Assembly: GCA_947176675.1 (NCBI GenBank)
Contig: CAMWRN010000133.1
Coordinates: 1-6,753, forward strand
Direction of reading: 5' to 3'
Length of the DNA stretch: 6,753 bases
Origin: an uncultured Clostridia bacterium
GTDB taxonomy: Bacteria; Bacillota; Clostridia; Oscillospirales; Ruminococcaceae
The position numbers and the translations under genes are program-made. How positions within the stretch are numbered: the first letter of the stretch is position 1; every line of letters begins with the position of its first letter. Shown here in pieces: positions 6,532 to 6,753 of the stretch. The notes beneath the pieces were generated by a model, which saw only the letters and a list, made by a program, of their open reading frames with translations, had not been told where the DNA came from and searched no databases.

Positions 6532-6560
6532 ATTATAACGCTTTCGGGGTATTATGTCAA
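6532..6560 (-). promoter_or_regulatory. Perfect-consensus sigma-A promoter of the histidine phosphatase gene
   Basis: The minus strand reads TTGACA (6560-6555), exactly 17 bp, then TATAAT (6537-6532): both hexamers match fully. The transcript should start near 6525 and reach the ATG at 6500 after about 25 nt, passing the GGAGGA site at 6516-6511. The spacer contains a CCCCG block. No operator-like palindrome overlaps it, although an inverted repeat lies 11 bp upstream of the -35. Confidence 0.9.
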
Positions 6561-6571
6561 CTTTAAACGCT

Positions 6572-6605
6572 AAACATCGGACTAAAGCTGCTTCGTCCGA
6601 TGTTT
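6572..6605. repeat. Perfect 11-bp inverted repeat upstream of the phosphatase promoter
   Basis: AAACATCGGAC (6572-6582) and GTCCGATGTTT (6595-6605) pair exactly around a 12-nt loop. As minus-strand RNA the stem ends in TTTAGCGTTT, a poor T tract, so this is a weak second terminator for the gene to the right, or a regulator site upstream of the -35 at 6560. The sequence does not decide between these. Confidence 0.6.
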
Positions 6606-6674
6606 GACATTCTTTCTAAAAAATGCATTTATACAGTTTATAATTCAGAACCCAAACAAATATATCCCTCTGCT

Positions 6675-6710
6675 AAGAAGCTGTCCCGTCTCATGACGGA
6701 ACAGCTTCTT
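6675..6710 (-). terminator. Terminator-like hairpin after the gene at the right edge
   Basis: Arms AAGAAGCTGT (6675-6684) and ACAGCTTCTT (6701-6710), extended inward by CCGTC/GACGG (6686-6690/6695-6699), enclose a 4-nt loop. The single odd position (6685/6700) is a G-U pair in minus-strand RNA but a C-A mismatch in plus-strand RNA, so the fold favours minus-strand transcripts. It begins within the stop codon of the putative partial gene at 6710. The T tract after it (CTTCTTAGC) is short, so termination may be incomplete. Confidence 0.6.
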
Positions 6711-6753
6711 TAATTGTTATCTTGTTTCGGAGAGCAGCCGAAATACTTTACAT
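6710..6753 (-). CDS. C-terminal fragment of a gene entering from the right; possibly an AraC-family regulator
   Basis: One minus-strand frame reads VKYFGCSPKQDNN and stops at TAA (6712-6710), immediately against the terminator-like hairpin. The string KYFGCSPKQ resembles the end of the AraC/XylS helix-turn-helix domain, where the last helix carries a KKxxGxSPxxYR pattern; the usual Tyr-Arg is replaced by Asp-Asn here. Only 13 residues are visible. A second frame (CKVFRLLSETR, stop at 6719-6717) is also open, so both the frame and the family are tentative. Confidence 0.35.
   Translation of the reverse strand, partial: VKYFGCSPKQDNN

Noticed and set aside
6606..6674. Possible minus-strand promoter or small RNA between the two right-hand hairpins
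   Set aside because: AT-rich with TATAAA-like strings, but no -35 at proper spacing better than three of six matches and no conserved structure seen.
1..6753. CRISPR array, insertion sequence, tRNA or rRNA
   Set aside because: No regularly spaced repeats, transposase motifs, terminal repeats or tRNA/rRNA-like sequence were seen on either strand.

Overview
All recognisable genes in this window lie on the minus strand, so transcription runs from right to left. The organism is probably a low-to-moderate-GC Gram-positive of the class Clostridia, with a Ruminococcus/Oscillospiraceae type of gut or rumen bacterium the best guess. The support is strong AGGAGG-type ribosome binding sites, near-consensus sigma-A promoters, a YtrA-type GntR regulator, a DUF1444 (YtpQ-like) protein, and a BspA-type leucine-rich-repeat surface protein with a TgpA-type membrane transglutaminase. 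The taxonomic call is inference from gene content and style, not from a marker gene.

Layout from right to left (direction of transcription): (a) 6753-6675 holds the last codons of a gene entering from the right edge, possibly an AraC-family regulator, with a hairpin overlapping its stop. (b) A second perfect inverted repeat (6572-6605) precedes a perfect-consensus promoter (6532-6560). (c) That promoter drives a histidine-phosphatase-family gene (6500-5772). (d) An extended -10 promoter (5713-5741) starts a tightly packed four-gene operon: DUF1444 protein (5672-4743), leucine-rich-repeat membrane protein (4740-3592), TgpA-like membrane transglutaminase (3592-1289) and short-chain dehydrogenase (1286-534). 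Gene junctions are 2 nt, a 1-nt overlap and 2 nt. (e) A 22-bp-stem hairpin (449-499) closes the operon. (f) At the left edge a YtrA-type GntR regulator (279 to beyond base 1) has a consensus promoter abutting a perfect 7+6+7 palindrome that is a likely autoregulatory operator.

The operon is the most interesting part. Two of its products should expose large domains outside the membrane: the repeat protein (signal sequence plus C-terminal anchor) and the transglutaminase (seven N-terminal membrane segments, external Cys/His domain, one more segment, cytoplasmic tail). The first product looks cytoplasmic, and the last is an NAD(P)H-type oxidoreductase. TgpA-type proteins are usually found with MoxR ATPase and DUF58 genes; these are absent here and are replaced by a repeat protein and a DUF1444 protein. 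A cell-surface function is a reasonable inference, but nothing in the sequence fixes the substrate.
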